In this document: piece after piece, positions 24,373-34,345 of the stretch | Position numbering within the stretch: position 1 is the stretch's first letter | Layout: every line of letters starts with the position of its first letter | Assembly (NCBI RefSeq): GCF_900167165.1 | Contig: NZ_FUXM01000011.1 | Span: forward strand, 1 to 62,288 | Origin: Carboxydocella sporoproducens DSM 16521 | Lineage (GTDB): Bacteria; Bacillota; GCA-003054495; Carboxydocellales; Carboxydocellaceae | Direction of reading: 5' to 3' | Length of the DNA: 62,288 nt | Made by a program: the position numbers and the translations under genes | The notes under the pieces: model-generated | The model's input: the letters and a program-made list of their open reading frames with translations, nothing else | What the model was told of the DNA's origin: nothing | The model's database searches: none

Positions 24373-25730
24373 TTTGTTTCCCTCCTTAACTTTTTTTGTT
24401 CAAGTTCCAGATAAGCGTTGGCCCACAAATCCAGTAACCGCATTGCTCCTTCATAACCTACAATCAACTGACGCTGACTGCCAAATCGGTCATCCACCGG
24501 GAAACCAGTCCGAACCAGGGGTATTCCCTCTGTCCGTTCGATATATTCCCCATCCGAGCCTCCAATCAATAAATCAGCTTTACTTTGTCTAACTGCCTGT
24601 CTGATTTCGGTAAAATCAGCCCGGTTTAAAATTACAGGTCGTCTGGTTAAATTTCGGGTAAGTTGTTCTAAGCGCTGGACAGTTTCAGGATTATCACCGC
24701 CAATACTTAAAACAGCCGGCTGCATTCCCAGTTCCAGGGCAAAGCCAGTTAGGGCCTCAACCAGATCAGCATCTCCATAAATAGCCGGGCGTTTGCCGAA
24801 GAGAACTTTGTGGGCATCCACCATGGCATCCAGCAGGCGATTTCTTTCTTTTTCGATTTCCGCCGGCAAGGATTGCAGGCCTTTCAATCTCAGCAGTTGA
24901 CCCACAAGACGATCGGTTCCTTTGAGCCCGACAGGCAAGGGTATTCGTTCCAAAGGAACAGCAAATTCCTTTAATAAATAATCTCCCACAGTTTCCAGTT
25001 TTGAAGAGCTTAATCCCATTTGCATAGTATAACGGGCCTGGGCCAATCTTCGGATTTGAGTTAAAGGGGTACCTCCCTCTGGAATAAGAGGATAAGAGAT
25101 AGTAGCTCCCCCATCCAGAGTCTCAGAGTAATCAGGAAAGAAAACAGCTTCTACTTCAATGGTTGCCAGCAAGCGCTTGAGATAGCGGATATCGGCCGGT
25201 GAAATTATGCCCGGGATCAAGTTAAGATCATAACAGTTTTTTTGTTGCGGGGGCTTAACTAAATGTTTGGCTATCTGGTAGATCGCTGTATAATAACCTT
25301 CCAGATGAGTACCAGCATAACTGGGGGTAGAAACAGGTACTACCTCCACGCTGGCTGTCTTTCCTTCCTTTTTCAGCTTCTCAACCATTAGTTCTACATC
25401 ATCACCGATAGTTTCCGCCAGACAGGTAGTAGGAATGCCAATCATCTGTACCGATTGATATTGACGCAGAATATTGGCAAAAGCTCTCTCCAAATTGCTT
25501 CCTCCGCCATAAATGGCGTCTTTTTCTGTTAACGCCGTGGAAGCTATATCTACCGGTTCATTAAAATGTCCGCCTAAAAAGCGTCTCATATAAGTAGCAC
25601 AGCCCTGGGAGCCATGCAGGAGGATAACAGTAGCTTCCACCCCTTTTAACGCCAGTACCGCTCCCAAAGGCATACACAGTTTGCAAGGATTGACTACAGC
25701 TTTGTACTCATGCTCAGCCATAGACATCAC
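24366..25730 (-). CDS. nifN: FeMo-cofactor scaffold subunit NifN
   Basis: About 450 residues, start at or just after 25730 (MMSM allows several). Nitrogenase component 1 fold with NPCKLCMPLGA, HGSQGCATYMRR and PTTCLAETIGDD, parallel to NifK. With NifE it receives NifB-co and matures it to FeMo-co with Mo and homocitrate. Overlaps nifE by 17 nt. Confidence 0.95.
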   Translation of the reverse strand: MMSMAEHEYKAVVNPCKLCMPLGAVLALKGVEATVILLHGSQGCATYMRRFLGGHFNEPVDIASTALTEKDAIYGGGSNLERAFANILRQYQSVQMIGIPTTCLAETIGDDVELMVEKLKKEGKTASVEVVPVSTPSYAGTHLEGYYTAIYQIAKHLVKPPQQKNCYDLNLIPGIISPADIRYLKRLLATIEVEAVFFPDYSETLDGGATISYPLIPEGGTPLTQIRRLAQARYTMQMGLSSSKLETVGDYLLKEFAVPLERIPLPVGLKGTDRLVGQLLRLKGLQSLPAEIEKERNRLLDAMVDAHKVLFGKRPAIYGDADLVEALTGFALELGMQPAVLSIGGDNPETVQRLEQLTRNLTRRPVILNRADFTEIRQAVRQSKADLLIGGSDGEYIERTEGIPLVRTGFPVDDRFGSQRQLIVGYEGAMRLLDLWANAYLELEQKKLRRETKC

Positions 25731-27105
25731 TCCTTGTCATCCGGGCAGCAGTTACCAGCTGGGACCAGACCGGGCTGAGCACAGTTGCTGCAACTTCACG
25801 GGCAAAATTGAGCATACCCTCATAGCCGGCAAAACTTTTCTTCCGTTCATGGTTAAAATCCACAAACCCCTTACCCGCCTTATAGGCCAGAGGTCGTTCT
25901 TTAACACCTCCAACAAGAACATCAGGCTGAAATTCAGCTAAAAAAGCGGATAACTCCAGGGCTCCAGCATCATCAATTATTACTCCTGTGTCTCCAAGCT
26001 CACGCTGAATTTGCTTGTATTCCTCAGCTTTCCCCGTCTGAGAACCAGCGATAACAACTTCCATTCCCAGATCCCGGAACATTTTAATTAAAGAGATGGT
26101 TTTAAATGCTCCTCCCATATAAACTGCTGCTTTTTTGCCTTTAAGCATCTGCTTGTATTGTTGTAATTCCCAGGTGATTAAATCTCTTTGTTTTATACAA
26201 AAACGACGGGCACGATATACGATTTCCTCATCCTGGCTGGCGAAAAACTGAGCAATATCCATCAACGCTTGTTCTGTATCCTGCAACCCGGCAAAACTTA
26301 CTTGAAGATAAGGAATACCGTATTTTTCTTTCATTTTCCTGGCAAGGTAGGTCATTGATCCGGCACACTGAACAACATTTAATTTCGCCGTATGAGCGCG
26401 GGCAATCTCATCTACCCGGCCATCTCCAGTGAGTGTGCTAACCACCTCTATTCCCAGAGCCTCAAGATAGTTTTTGATCACCCAGAGTTCTCCGGCGAGA
26501 TTAAACTCTCCTAAAATGTTGATACTTAAGGGTGAAACAGGGGGAGGAGCAGGGTGGGTGCCGATCAGTTTCAATAAGGCGTCACAGGCTGCCCGGTACC
26601 CTGCTGATTTGTTGCCCATAAATCCTTCTGACTGCACCGGAATAACACGAATTCCTGTTTCAGCTTGAATTTGCTTGCAGACGGCCTGCAAATCATCGCC
26701 AATGATTCCGGCAATACAAGTAGCATAAACAAATACTGCCTGTGGCCGGTAATCGCGAATTATTCCGCGCAAAGCCCCCGCCAATTTGGCTTCCCCGCCG
26801 AAAATCACATCTTTTTCCTGCATATCGGTGGAAAAACTGTTACGATACAAATCCGGTCCGGAGGTTAGACTGCCACGAATATCCCAGGTGTAAGCAGCAC
26901 AGCCTATTGGCCCGTGAACCAGATGAGCCGCATCAGTTATTGGGTTTAATACCACTCTGGCGCCACAATAGACACACCCTCTCTGACTTAAAGCCCCTGC
27001 CAGGGAATTTACATCACAAACAACATCTGCTTCCTTATCCTTACGCTGGTAGCAGATTTGTTTTTCCCGGTCAGGCAGCAGGATATTTTTACAGTTTAAT
27101 GCCAT
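25714..27105 (-). CDS. nifE: FeMo-cofactor scaffold subunit NifE
   Basis: 463 residues. Conserved RGCVYCGARVVL, HGPIGCAAYTWD, STDMQEKDVIFGG and YATCIAGIIGDD hold the cluster Cys residues. Partner of NifN in the scaffold complex. It lies between nifK and nifN in canonical order, 30 nt behind nifK, with GGAGG before the ATG. Confidence 0.96.
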   Translation of the reverse strand: MALNCKNILLPDREKQICYQRKDKEADVVCDVNSLAGALSQRGCVYCGARVVLNPITDAAHLVHGPIGCAAYTWDIRGSLTSGPDLYRNSFSTDMQEKDVIFGGEAKLAGALRGIIRDYRPQAVFVYATCIAGIIGDDLQAVCKQIQAETGIRVIPVQSEGFMGNKSAGYRAACDALLKLIGTHPAPPPVSPLSINILGEFNLAGELWVIKNYLEALGIEVVSTLTGDGRVDEIARAHTAKLNVVQCAGSMTYLARKMKEKYGIPYLQVSFAGLQDTEQALMDIAQFFASQDEEIVYRARRFCIKQRDLITWELQQYKQMLKGKKAAVYMGGAFKTISLIKMFRDLGMEVVIAGSQTGKAEEYKQIQRELGDTGVIIDDAGALELSAFLAEFQPDVLVGGVKERPLAYKAGKGFVDFNHERKKSFAGYEGMLNFAREVAATVLSPVWSQLVTAARMTRSDVYG

Positions 27106-27135
27106 AATCTTTCCCTCCTTTCCGGAATAGAAACC

Positions 27136-28488
27136 TTACTGAACCAGCTCCAATCTGTGTTTTTCAATAAACATATCTTTCCAATCAAGCAGGGTATTGC
27201 CAATACGCTCGGCCAGCCAGGCCATTCCCCGGTAACCAACTAGAGGAAAATGCTGCAAATTAGCCCGATCCAGGACAGGAAAACCAACGCGAACCAGAGG
27301 TATTTTTTCTTCCCGGGCGATAAATTTTCCGTAGGTATTGCCCAGCAGTAAATCTACCTTTTCTTCCTTAATCCAGCCATGCAAAGTAAATAAATCCGCT
27401 CCATTTGCAACCCTGGCTTCAGGAGTCAGGGCCTCAACCTGCCGTTGCCAGCTGTCACTCCTGGTTCCGGTTACTACATAGGCTGGAATCAGGCCCAGGG
27501 TTTTGGCCATACCCACCAGCGCCAGGGTAAGGTCGGGATCTCCATAGATAGCCACCCGTTTACCATACCAGTGAGCATGGGCATCCAGTAACATATCCAT
27601 CAACCGCCCTCTTTCCTCTTCCAATTCAGGCGGAATTGGTTTTCCTGTATATTTGGCCAGGGTCATCAAGAATAGGTCTGTATTTTCAACCCCAATCGGC
27701 ACAGGTAGCACTTCTAAGGGCACTTTAAATTTTTCTTCCAGATACTCTCCAGCTAAGAGATTGGCTTCTTCTCCCAGGGCAATGGTAACCTGAGCATTGG
27801 CCATATCTTTAATGTCTTCGGTCCGGGTGCCACCGTCCTGATAAAGCTTTAATTCTCCAGTCATGGGCGCATCCAGCACACCGGACACATCCGGCAAGAC
27901 AATAGCATCAATATCCATCAAGCTCAAGATGCGCTTTATTTCCCGCACATCACCAGGATTAACAAAACCCGGAAGCAAATTGATCCTGGTATTTTTTTCT
28001 CCTGGTGTGGCCAGGGCTTCTACCGCTGCTTTGATCATATTGGCAAAACCAGTGATATGACTGCCTACATAACTGGGCGTACTGGCACTGAAGATAATCA
28101 AATCTTCCGGTACTTCCCCTGTTTTCTTCAGCTCGGCAATAATTCCAGGAACATCATCCCCAATGGTTTCCGCTGAACAGGTAGTGTGCACAGCCACTAC
28201 CTGCGGTCGATATATCTTAACCAGGTTTTTAATACCCTGCTTTAAGTTGGCACTTCCCCCAAAGACCACCTGGCCTTCAGAAAAGGAGCTGGTTGTACAG
28301 AGGGCCGGTTCCCGAAAATGCCTGGATAAATGCATGCGCAGATAAGAGGCACAACCCTGGGATCCGTGGCTGTGAGGCATACAGCCATGAATCCCCAGAG
28401 CCGCATAAACGGCTCCAATGGGTTGACAGGTTTTAACGGGATTAACGACTAATGCTTCCCGCTCAACAGCGTAATTGACTGCCTTCAT
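27136..28488 (-). CDS. nifK: Nitrogenase molybdenum-iron protein beta chain NifK
   Basis: 450 residues from the ATG at 28488 (GGAGGGG upstream). P-cluster Cys motifs: VKTCQPIGA, HGSQGCASYLR and HTTCSAETIGDD. It lacks the roughly 50-residue N-terminal extension of proteobacterial NifK, as in Clostridium pasteurianum. Forms the alpha2beta2 dinitrogenase with NifD. Confidence 0.97.
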   Translation of the reverse strand: MKAVNYAVEREALVVNPVKTCQPIGAVYAALGIHGCMPHSHGSQGCASYLRMHLSRHFREPALCTTSSFSEGQVVFGGSANLKQGIKNLVKIYRPQVVAVHTTCSAETIGDDVPGIIAELKKTGEVPEDLIIFSASTPSYVGSHITGFANMIKAAVEALATPGEKNTRINLLPGFVNPGDVREIKRILSLMDIDAIVLPDVSGVLDAPMTGELKLYQDGGTRTEDIKDMANAQVTIALGEEANLLAGEYLEEKFKVPLEVLPVPIGVENTDLFLMTLAKYTGKPIPPELEEERGRLMDMLLDAHAHWYGKRVAIYGDPDLTLALVGMAKTLGLIPAYVVTGTRSDSWQRQVEALTPEARVANGADLFTLHGWIKEEKVDLLLGNTYGKFIAREEKIPLVRVGFPVLDRANLQHFPLVGYRGMAWLAERIGNTLLDWKDMFIEKHRLELVQ

Positions 28489-28505
28489 CTTTTTTCCCCT
28501 CCTGT

Positions 28506-30092
28506 TTACATACTTGCCCAGGGTGGAGTAATTTGTTTCCACAGGGGATTGTTAATAGCCATATCCATATCCCGGGCAAATTGGATTGCTCCTTGAAAGC
28601 CAGTATAGGGCCCGCTATAGTCGTAAGAATGGAGCTGGCGGGAAGGTATGCCCATTTTCTGGGTCACATACCGGTCCTTAATCCCGGACAAAAACAGATC
28701 AGGTTTAATTTCTTTAATTAGAAACTCAGTTTCATAGTGGTTAAGATCATCTATTACAAAGGCCCCTTCTTTCATGTGCACCATCATGCCTTCGTAATTC
28801 ATCAGGTGGTCAGGTAGTTCATGTTTTTTGCGCTCAATAAACTGTTCATCAAAAGGGGGTTTATGGCCTGGTTGCAGCTTAAAGGTATAATCATCAATGG
28901 TTTTATGATAGGGATGGGGTTTGATTTCAGGAATGATTTTTCTACCCTCATAATCATCCCGGTGGGCAAACTGGTAGCCCGCCATAATAACTTCCATCCC
29001 TAAATCAGCGCAAAGCTCCTGATAATGATGAGAACGGGAACCACCGGTAAAAATCATAACCTTTTTGCCTTTTAGCCGTTGCCGGTAGTATTCCAGTTGC
29101 GGCTGAATGACCGCCAGTTCCTCGGCTATCACTTTTTCCGTATTAGCGGTTAATTGTGGATCATCAAAAAACCTGGCCATTTCCCTTAAAGATCTAATGG
29201 TTGCTTCAATACCGATGTAGTTAACTTTCAACCAGGGCACTCCATATTTTTGCTCCATCATCTGGTTGGAATAATTGATGGAACGGTGACACATCAGGAT
29301 AGATAGTTTAGCCTGATGAGCTCTGGCCAGGTCCTCGTATTTGGCATCACCGGTAAACACGCTGACTACCCGGTAGCCGATTCGCTCCAGCAAGGGCTTA
29401 ATGACCCAGACATCACCCCCGATGTTATATTCACCGAAGATATTAATATCAAAAGGAGTTGGATTTTCCAGTTCCTGAGTCCCTACAACCCTGGTAATCA
29501 CTCCGTTATTGGCAATATGGTGGCCTGCTGACTGGCTTACGCCTTTGTACCCTTCACAGCTGAAAGCCAGCACTTTAACCCCCAGTTCCTCTTCGGCCTT
29601 TTTTGCTACGGAATGAATATCATCTCCGATTAAGCCCACAGGGCAAGTAGCATAAATCCCGATGTATTTAGGTTTAAAGATTTCATAAGCTTCCTTTATC
29701 GCCTGATAGAGCTTCTTTTCTCCACCGAAAACAATGTCCTTTTCCTGCATATCAGTGGAGAGGCAATAGTGATTGAAATAATCATAACCTTCTTCGGGAG
29801 TGGCAAAATTTCTTCTCGTGTTCCAGGTATAGAAACCGCAACCAATCGGGCCATGGGTTATATGCAAAACGTTTTTGATCGGTCCCATCACCACTCCTTT
29901 ACAGCCGGCATAAGTACAGCCCCGGTTGGTCATAATGCCAGGAATAGTGGAAACATCCGCCAGAATGTGCTGGTCAGGAGCAGCCGGGTCAATTACCACC
30001 ATATGTTGTTTTCTTTCCTTGGCAATTTTAGACGGATAATGTTCTAACATCTTTTCAAGGATCTGCTTGTGCCTTGCTTTTTCTATAGCCAT
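28506..30092 (-). CDS. nifD: Nitrogenase molybdenum-iron protein alpha chain NifD
   Basis: 528 residues from the ATG at 30092. P-cluster ligands Cys59 (NRGCTYAGCKG), Cys85 (HGPIGCGFYTW) and Cys in YATCPVGLIGDD; FeMo-co ligands Cys in LSILMCHRSIN and His in RQLHSYDYSGPY. Between these lies an insertion of about 50 residues (around IIPEIKPHPYHKTIDDY to FVIDDLNH) known from clostridial NifD. The FeMo-co Cys/His context fits a Mo enzyme, and V- or Fe-only marker anfG/vnfG genes are absent. Confidence 0.97.
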   Translation of the reverse strand: MAIEKARHKQILEKMLEHYPSKIAKERKQHMVVIDPAAPDQHILADVSTIPGIMTNRGCTYAGCKGVVMGPIKNVLHITHGPIGCGFYTWNTRRNFATPEEGYDYFNHYCLSTDMQEKDIVFGGEKKLYQAIKEAYEIFKPKYIGIYATCPVGLIGDDIHSVAKKAEEELGVKVLAFSCEGYKGVSQSAGHHIANNGVITRVVGTQELENPTPFDINIFGEYNIGGDVWVIKPLLERIGYRVVSVFTGDAKYEDLARAHQAKLSILMCHRSINYSNQMMEQKYGVPWLKVNYIGIEATIRSLREMARFFDDPQLTANTEKVIAEELAVIQPQLEYYRQRLKGKKVMIFTGGSRSHHYQELCADLGMEVIMAGYQFAHRDDYEGRKIIPEIKPHPYHKTIDDYTFKLQPGHKPPFDEQFIERKKHELPDHLMNYEGMMVHMKEGAFVIDDLNHYETEFLIKEIKPDLFLSGIKDRYVTQKMGIPSRQLHSYDYSGPYTGFQGAIQFARDMDMAINNPLWKQITPPWASM

Positions 30093-30114
30093 AGTTCCAC
30101 CCCTTCTCAGTTTG

Positions 30115-31105
<991 letters not shown>

Positions 31106-31111
<6 letters not shown>

Positions 31112-31139
31112 CCATCGCCTTGGAGTACTTCGTCGTACT
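31106..31139 (-). promoter_or_regulatory. nifH leader, first hexaloop pair (ANTAR-like antiterminator)
   Basis: P1 AGTAC-[GACGAA]-GTACT (31124-31139), 2-nt linker, P2 AAGGC-[GATGGG]-GCTTT (31106-31121). Both are six-nt loops with G at position 4, but position 1 is G rather than the usual A. P2 shares five bases with the 5' arm of terminator 1. Confidence 0.6.
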
Positions 31140-31154
31140 GAATTTTACAATGCT

Positions 31155-31183
31155 ATAATACAACAGGTTGTTATTGTTGACAA
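31155..31183 (-). promoter_or_regulatory. Promoter of the nif operon (sigma-A type)
   Basis: -35 TTGTCA (31178-31183), 17-nt spacer, -10 TATTAT (31155-31160). The -35 lies in TGTTGTCAACA, an 11-base palindrome. The glnA promoter has the same TTGTCAACA. No sigma-54 -24/-12 element and no GlnR-type box were seen. Confidence 0.78.
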
Positions 31184-31197
31184 CAGTTTAAACAAAT

Positions 31198-32220
31198 TTA
31201 TACTGTATACTTTTCCTTCAATTTCTTGGCCAGTTCCTTTAACAACCGAAAGGCCCTGGTCACGGTGGCATCCCCATCAGCATTGATCAAACAACAGCGA
31301 GCCGGAGCCAGCCAGGCCTGTTTTACTAGCAGCTCCCGGTCTACACCGTGCTGGGCCAGATAATCCCAGTATTCCTCCAGTTTGCCGAGCAAATAAGGCA
31401 GGGCATATTGCTCCTGTTCAGCAGTCAGGGTAGGAATAATTCCCCAGGCAATAATTCCGCCCCGTTCCAGAAAGGCCTTGATTTCCCCGGTATAGCGGGA
31501 GAAAATGCGGCCACAGCCCAGGGCATCCAGGGATAAAATATCCAGCTCAATCTCCCGCAGCAGAAAGGCCCAGTCCGGGTTGCCGCAGAGATGCACTCCT
31601 TTCGGCCCCTCCAGCATGGTGAGAAAACGGGCGTAATCCTCCCTCGCCCTCTCACTGGTATAGCCGGAAAAGGAACCGAAGATTATCTCCAACCCCGGCT
31701 CGTCCAGCCAGACAAAAGCATTGGGATTTTTGGCCGTCAGTTCCCGGTACTGGACATTCACTTTTCGGGCCACGAAATCGAATAAGAGCTCCCGCACTTC
31801 TGGATGATAGATGATGGGCTTACGCTCCTCATCAGTGATTTTCAAGCCCATGCTGACCGGGCCAATAGCCTGGCCCCGAATAGCCTGGTAAGACTTTAAA
31901 TCCCGGGCCAGAAAACGGCGGTAAACCACAGAATATTTTTCTGTCAAAGTAAAGTTATTTTCATCTTCTGTCAACAAAAGATAATTCTCCAGTTCATTAT
32001 AAAAAGCTGGCAGACTGAAATTTACCCTCTGGTTCTGCTCGTCAATGCTGATGCCGGGAAAATGCTCGGTAATCTGTACATACATATCCTCATAGTAACT
32101 CACTTTAGGCAATTGCGGCCAGAACGGAATATCCAGGGACAAAGCCAGATCCAGAGCTTGTTCAATGTCGGTGTGGGGCATAATGCCCATTGCCGTTGTC
32201 GCTAAATCTCCCTTCAACAC
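31198..32220 (-). CDS. MetE-C/UROD-like zinc methyltransferase-type protein
   Basis: About 340 residues from the GTG at 32220 (GGGGGTGG upstream). TTAMGIMPHTD near the N-terminus and a TIM barrel ending in VHLCGNPDW, DILSLDA and LAPARCCLIN resemble the C-terminal half of cobalamin-independent methionine synthase, with HxC and a late Cys as zinc ligands. Short core-MetE proteins in anaerobes take methyl groups from corrinoid proteins; that role is possible but not shown. Uroporphyrinogen decarboxylase-like proteins share the fold. Located upstream of the nif promoter. Confidence 0.65.
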   Translation of the reverse strand: MLKGDLATTAMGIMPHTDIEQALDLALSLDIPFWPQLPKVSYYEDMYVQITEHFPGISIDEQNQRVNFSLPAFYNELENYLLLTEDENNFTLTEKYSVVYRRFLARDLKSYQAIRGQAIGPVSMGLKITDEERKPIIYHPEVRELLFDFVARKVNVQYRELTAKNPNAFVWLDEPGLEIIFGSFSGYTSERAREDYARFLTMLEGPKGVHLCGNPDWAFLLREIELDILSLDALGCGRIFSRYTGEIKAFLERGGIIAWGIIPTLTAEQEQYALPYLLGKLEEYWDYLAQHGVDRELLVKQAWLAPARCCLINADGDATVTRAFRLLKELAKKLKEKYTV

Positions 32221-32282
32221 AAAAACCACCCCCACCATCATTATAACAGATAGCAGGGAGTGGTCCTGTGTTTTACATCACA

Positions 32283-32393
32283 TTACTGTTCCTTTTTGAC
32301 AAAGGTGTCTTTGCCCTCGCACTGGGGACACTTTTTCGGCTTACAGCGCCCTTCCTTTTCATAACCGCACTGGGTGCACTGGAATACGGCCAT
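32283..32393 (-). CDS. RCKP-type rubredoxin-like small protein
   Basis: 36 residues: two Cys pairs in FQCTQCGYEKEGRCKPKKC and CPQCEG, with the RCKPKKCPxC signature of the small RCKP rubredoxin-like family. AAGAAGGAGG lies upstream of the ATG at 32393. It probably binds one iron or zinc. It follows the metallo-hydrolase gene by 17 nt, a pairing common in Clostridia as far as I recall. Confidence 0.85.
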   Translation of the reverse strand: MAVFQCTQCGYEKEGRCKPKKCPQCEGKDTFVKKEQ

Positions 32394-32410
32394 CTTCGCT
32401 CACCTCCTTC

Positions 32411-33028
32411 TTAGAGAAAAGGATTGCTGACCTTTTCTTCCCCAATGGTAGTCTGAGGCCCATGCCCGCAATATACCTCTGTCTCATCGGGCAGGGTCAG
32501 TAAACGGTTGCGGATGGACTGCAGCAGCTGGGTATAACTGCCGCCGGGAAAATCGGTGCGGCCGATACTGCCGGCAAATAAGGTATCACCGGCAATAACA
32601 AACCCATCTCCTAGCAGGCAAATCCCACCGGGTGTATGGCCCGGCGTATGCAGAACTTTCAACTCAATTTGCCCCAGGCGAAGGATATCCCCCTCTGCCA
32701 GGGTCCGGTCGGCTGGTTTGAGGGCCAGATTAAACCCCATCAGCAAGGATAGATTCCCGCGGCTGCTGGTCAGCATTTCCGCATCCAGGCTGTGGATTAG
32801 CACCTCGGCTCCTGTAGCTTCCCTTAACTGGTCATTGCCAGCCACATGGTCGTAATGCCCATGGGTATTAACGATATATTTCAGCTTCAACCCCTGTTTG
32901 TTCAGTTCCTGCAGAATCCGGGGGACATCCCCACCTGGATCCACAACCAGCGCTTCCCGGCTTTCCTTATCGCCGAGCAGATAAAAGTTGGCTCCCAACA
33001 TACCCACGGGAAACCAGGTAAAAATCAT
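32411..33028 (-). CDS. Metallo-beta-lactamase-fold hydrolase (glyoxalase II-like)
   Basis: 205 residues. Metal motif NTHGHYDHVAG (HxHxDH), later His in HTPGHTPGG, Asp in VIAGDTLFAGSIGRTDFPGG and His in YCGHGPQT complete a dinuclear site. Relatives are YcbL-type glyoxalase II and thioester or persulfide hydrolases. In many Clostridia this gene follows dtd closely; here a 10-kb accessory block separates them. Confidence 0.9.
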   Translation of the reverse strand: MIFTWFPVGMLGANFYLLGDKESREALVVDPGGDVPRILQELNKQGLKLKYIVNTHGHYDHVAGNDQLREATGAEVLIHSLDAEMLTSSRGNLSLLMGFNLALKPADRTLAEGDILRLGQIELKVLHTPGHTPGGICLLGDGFVIAGDTLFAGSIGRTDFPGGSYTQLLQSIRNRLLTLPDETEVYCGHGPQTTIGEEKVSNPFL

Positions 33029-33059
33029 TTCCTTTTCACCCTCCTTCTTTATTAATCAT

Positions 33060-33100
33060 AACAAAAAACAAGGCCGCTTTCAAAATTCAGCGGCCTTGTC
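33060..33100 (-). terminator. Terminator of the metal-response operon
   Basis: Stem CAAGGCCGCT (33069-33078) with AGCGGCCTTG (33089-33098), followed by TTTTTTG on the minus strand. Confidence 0.87.
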
Positions 33101-33105
33101 CATTA

Positions 33106-33723
33106 TTACACAGTTTGTGGTTCAGCATTAGGGGTATTTGGGGCTTCATTTACAGTTTGTACCCTGTTTACAGTAGTTCCGCAGGCAGGACAGTGCTGCC
33201 AGTCAGCATTCAAGCCCTTTCCGCATTTTACACAATAAGCCCGGGCCTGATTGTTTTTAAAGAATACACTCTTGTTATCTCCCTCGGTGAGATACTTTTT
33301 CAAAAAGACTACCAGTCCCACTACTAATCCAACAATCAATAAAATGGCAAATAGGTATATGGCAAAATTGAAAATCCCTGTCAGCAATCCGGTAAAATCC
33401 CCGTTTTGCAAACCAAAACCTGATGCGTTGGTCTGCATGTGATTGGCCATGCCAGTCATAACACTTGGGTCATAAGGCATATGTCCCACACTGCCGGAAA
33501 TGTTGAACTGCCCGTATACCGGCATGTGCCCCATGGGCATTTGTCCCGTCGCCATTTGATCCATTGGCATTGGCCCCATTGGCATTTGAGCCATCGGCAT
33601 TGGCCCCATTGCCATTTGGTCCATTGGCATTTGTCCTTGGGACATAGAACCCATCATATCCATATCCATTCCCATGTTGTTCATAGAGCCACCAGAACCG
33701 CCCATTCCGCCCATCATCATCAT
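33106..33723 (-). CDS. Met-rich membrane protein with C-terminal zinc ribbon
   Basis: 205 residues. The first 75 are about one-third Met in MPM/QM repeats with Gly, Gln and Asp, like Cu(I)-binding Met-rich segments of CopA/PcoA-type proteins. One membrane segment (about 117-140) follows, then a zinc ribbon, CVKCGKGLNADWQHCPACG. The acidic-poor Met domain is presumably outside and the ribbon inside. Last gene of the operon. I do not know a named family with this layout; copper or silver binding is inference. Confidence 0.85.
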   Translation of the reverse strand: MMMMGGMGGSGGSMNNMGMDMDMMGSMSQGQMPMDQMAMGPMPMAQMPMGPMPMDQMATGQMPMGHMPVYGQFNISGSVGHMPYDPSVMTGMANHMQTNASGFGLQNGDFTGLLTGIFNFAIYLFAILLIVGLVVGLVVFLKKYLTEGDNKSVFFKNNQARAYCVKCGKGLNADWQHCPACGTTVNRVQTVNEAPNTPNAEPQTV

Positions 33724-33757
33724 CGTCCATTCCTCCTTTTACTTACTTCTATTTGAC

Positions 33758-34153
33758 TTACATCATAGGCATGTTGGACATACCACTATTCATATTGGCT
33801 TTCATTTGCTCGTGTAATTGATGTAGCGTCTGCCGCATTTGCTGCATCTGCATTCTCATCATTTGCATGTTGTAGTACATAGCAGGTAACATATTATTGT
33901 AATATTCTGCTTGCCCCTGGTTCATCTGGAAGTGCTGTGGCATATTCCCCATATAATTGTGATTGGGATAACCTTCAAATGCCTGACCCTGGTACTGAAC
34001 AACCGCAGCTCCCTGTTGCCCGTGTACCATTGCCAAACCGCCATGGGCGCTACTGTCACCACCTGATATGGCCTGGATTAGATTTAAGCCCAGAATACTG
34101 AAAACCAGACCTGCCAGGGAGACTACCGCCAATCTAAGCCACCTGTTATCCAT
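33758..34153 (-). CDS. Met/Gln/His-rich single-pass membrane protein
   Basis: 131 residues from the ATG at 34153 (AGGAGG upstream; a TTG at 34165 is possible). One N-terminal membrane segment (about 8-28), then an outer domain with HGGLAMVHGQQ, NMPQHFQMNQ and a C-terminal helix very rich in Met and Gln (MQMMRMQMQQMRQ) ending GMSNMPMM. The pattern suits soft-metal binding. Unrecognised family. Confidence 0.8.
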   Translation of the reverse strand: MDNRWLRLAVVSLAGLVFSILGLNLIQAISGGDSSAHGGLAMVHGQQGAAVVQYQGQAFEGYPNHNYMGNMPQHFQMNQGQAEYYNNMLPAMYYNMQMMRMQMQQMRQTLHQLHEQMKANMNSGMSNMPMM

Positions 34154-34174
34154 ATTCTCCAACACCTCCTTTCT

Positions 34175-34345
34175 CTAGTGCATTGGCATCTGGTAATAGT
34201 TATGCATTGGTCGACCATACGGCATATAATTCATATGCCCGCCTTGATTAATGAAACCCCAAGGGCCAAAAAACAGATCAAGGATAAGGTTTAAGATGAT
34301 TATCGCAATGAAGGAAAACAAGGCTAATTTAAACCACTTGTTCAT
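34175..34345 (-). CDS. 56-residue membrane microprotein with Met/His tail
   Basis: ATG at 34345, with GAGGGGGG upstream. MNKWFKLALFSFIAIIIL begins a single membrane helix (about 5-27), followed by a short tail with HMNYMPYGRPMHNYYQMPMH, that is five Met and three His in about 25 residues. It overlaps the stop of the upstream gene by 17 nt. The position, ribosome site and Met/His tail like its neighbours support a real gene. Confidence 0.75.
   Translation of the reverse strand: MNKWFKLALFSFIAIIILNLILDLFFGPWGFINQGGHMNYMPYGRPMHNYYQMPMH

Noticed and set aside
31155..31183. GlnR/TnrA-type operator at the nif promoter
   Set aside because: TGTNA-N7-TNACA was looked for and not found; the TGTTGTCAACA palindrome does not fit it.
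33520..33720. Possible CRISPR-like or tandem repeat array
   Set aside because: The short repeats encode MPM/QM peptides in frame and are imperfect; no spacer-repeat organisation.
33439..33756. His-rich plus-strand frame opposite the Met-rich gene
   Set aside because: Complement of the ATG/CCN-rich Met repeat (CAT codons); an artefact of the repeat, without ribosome site.
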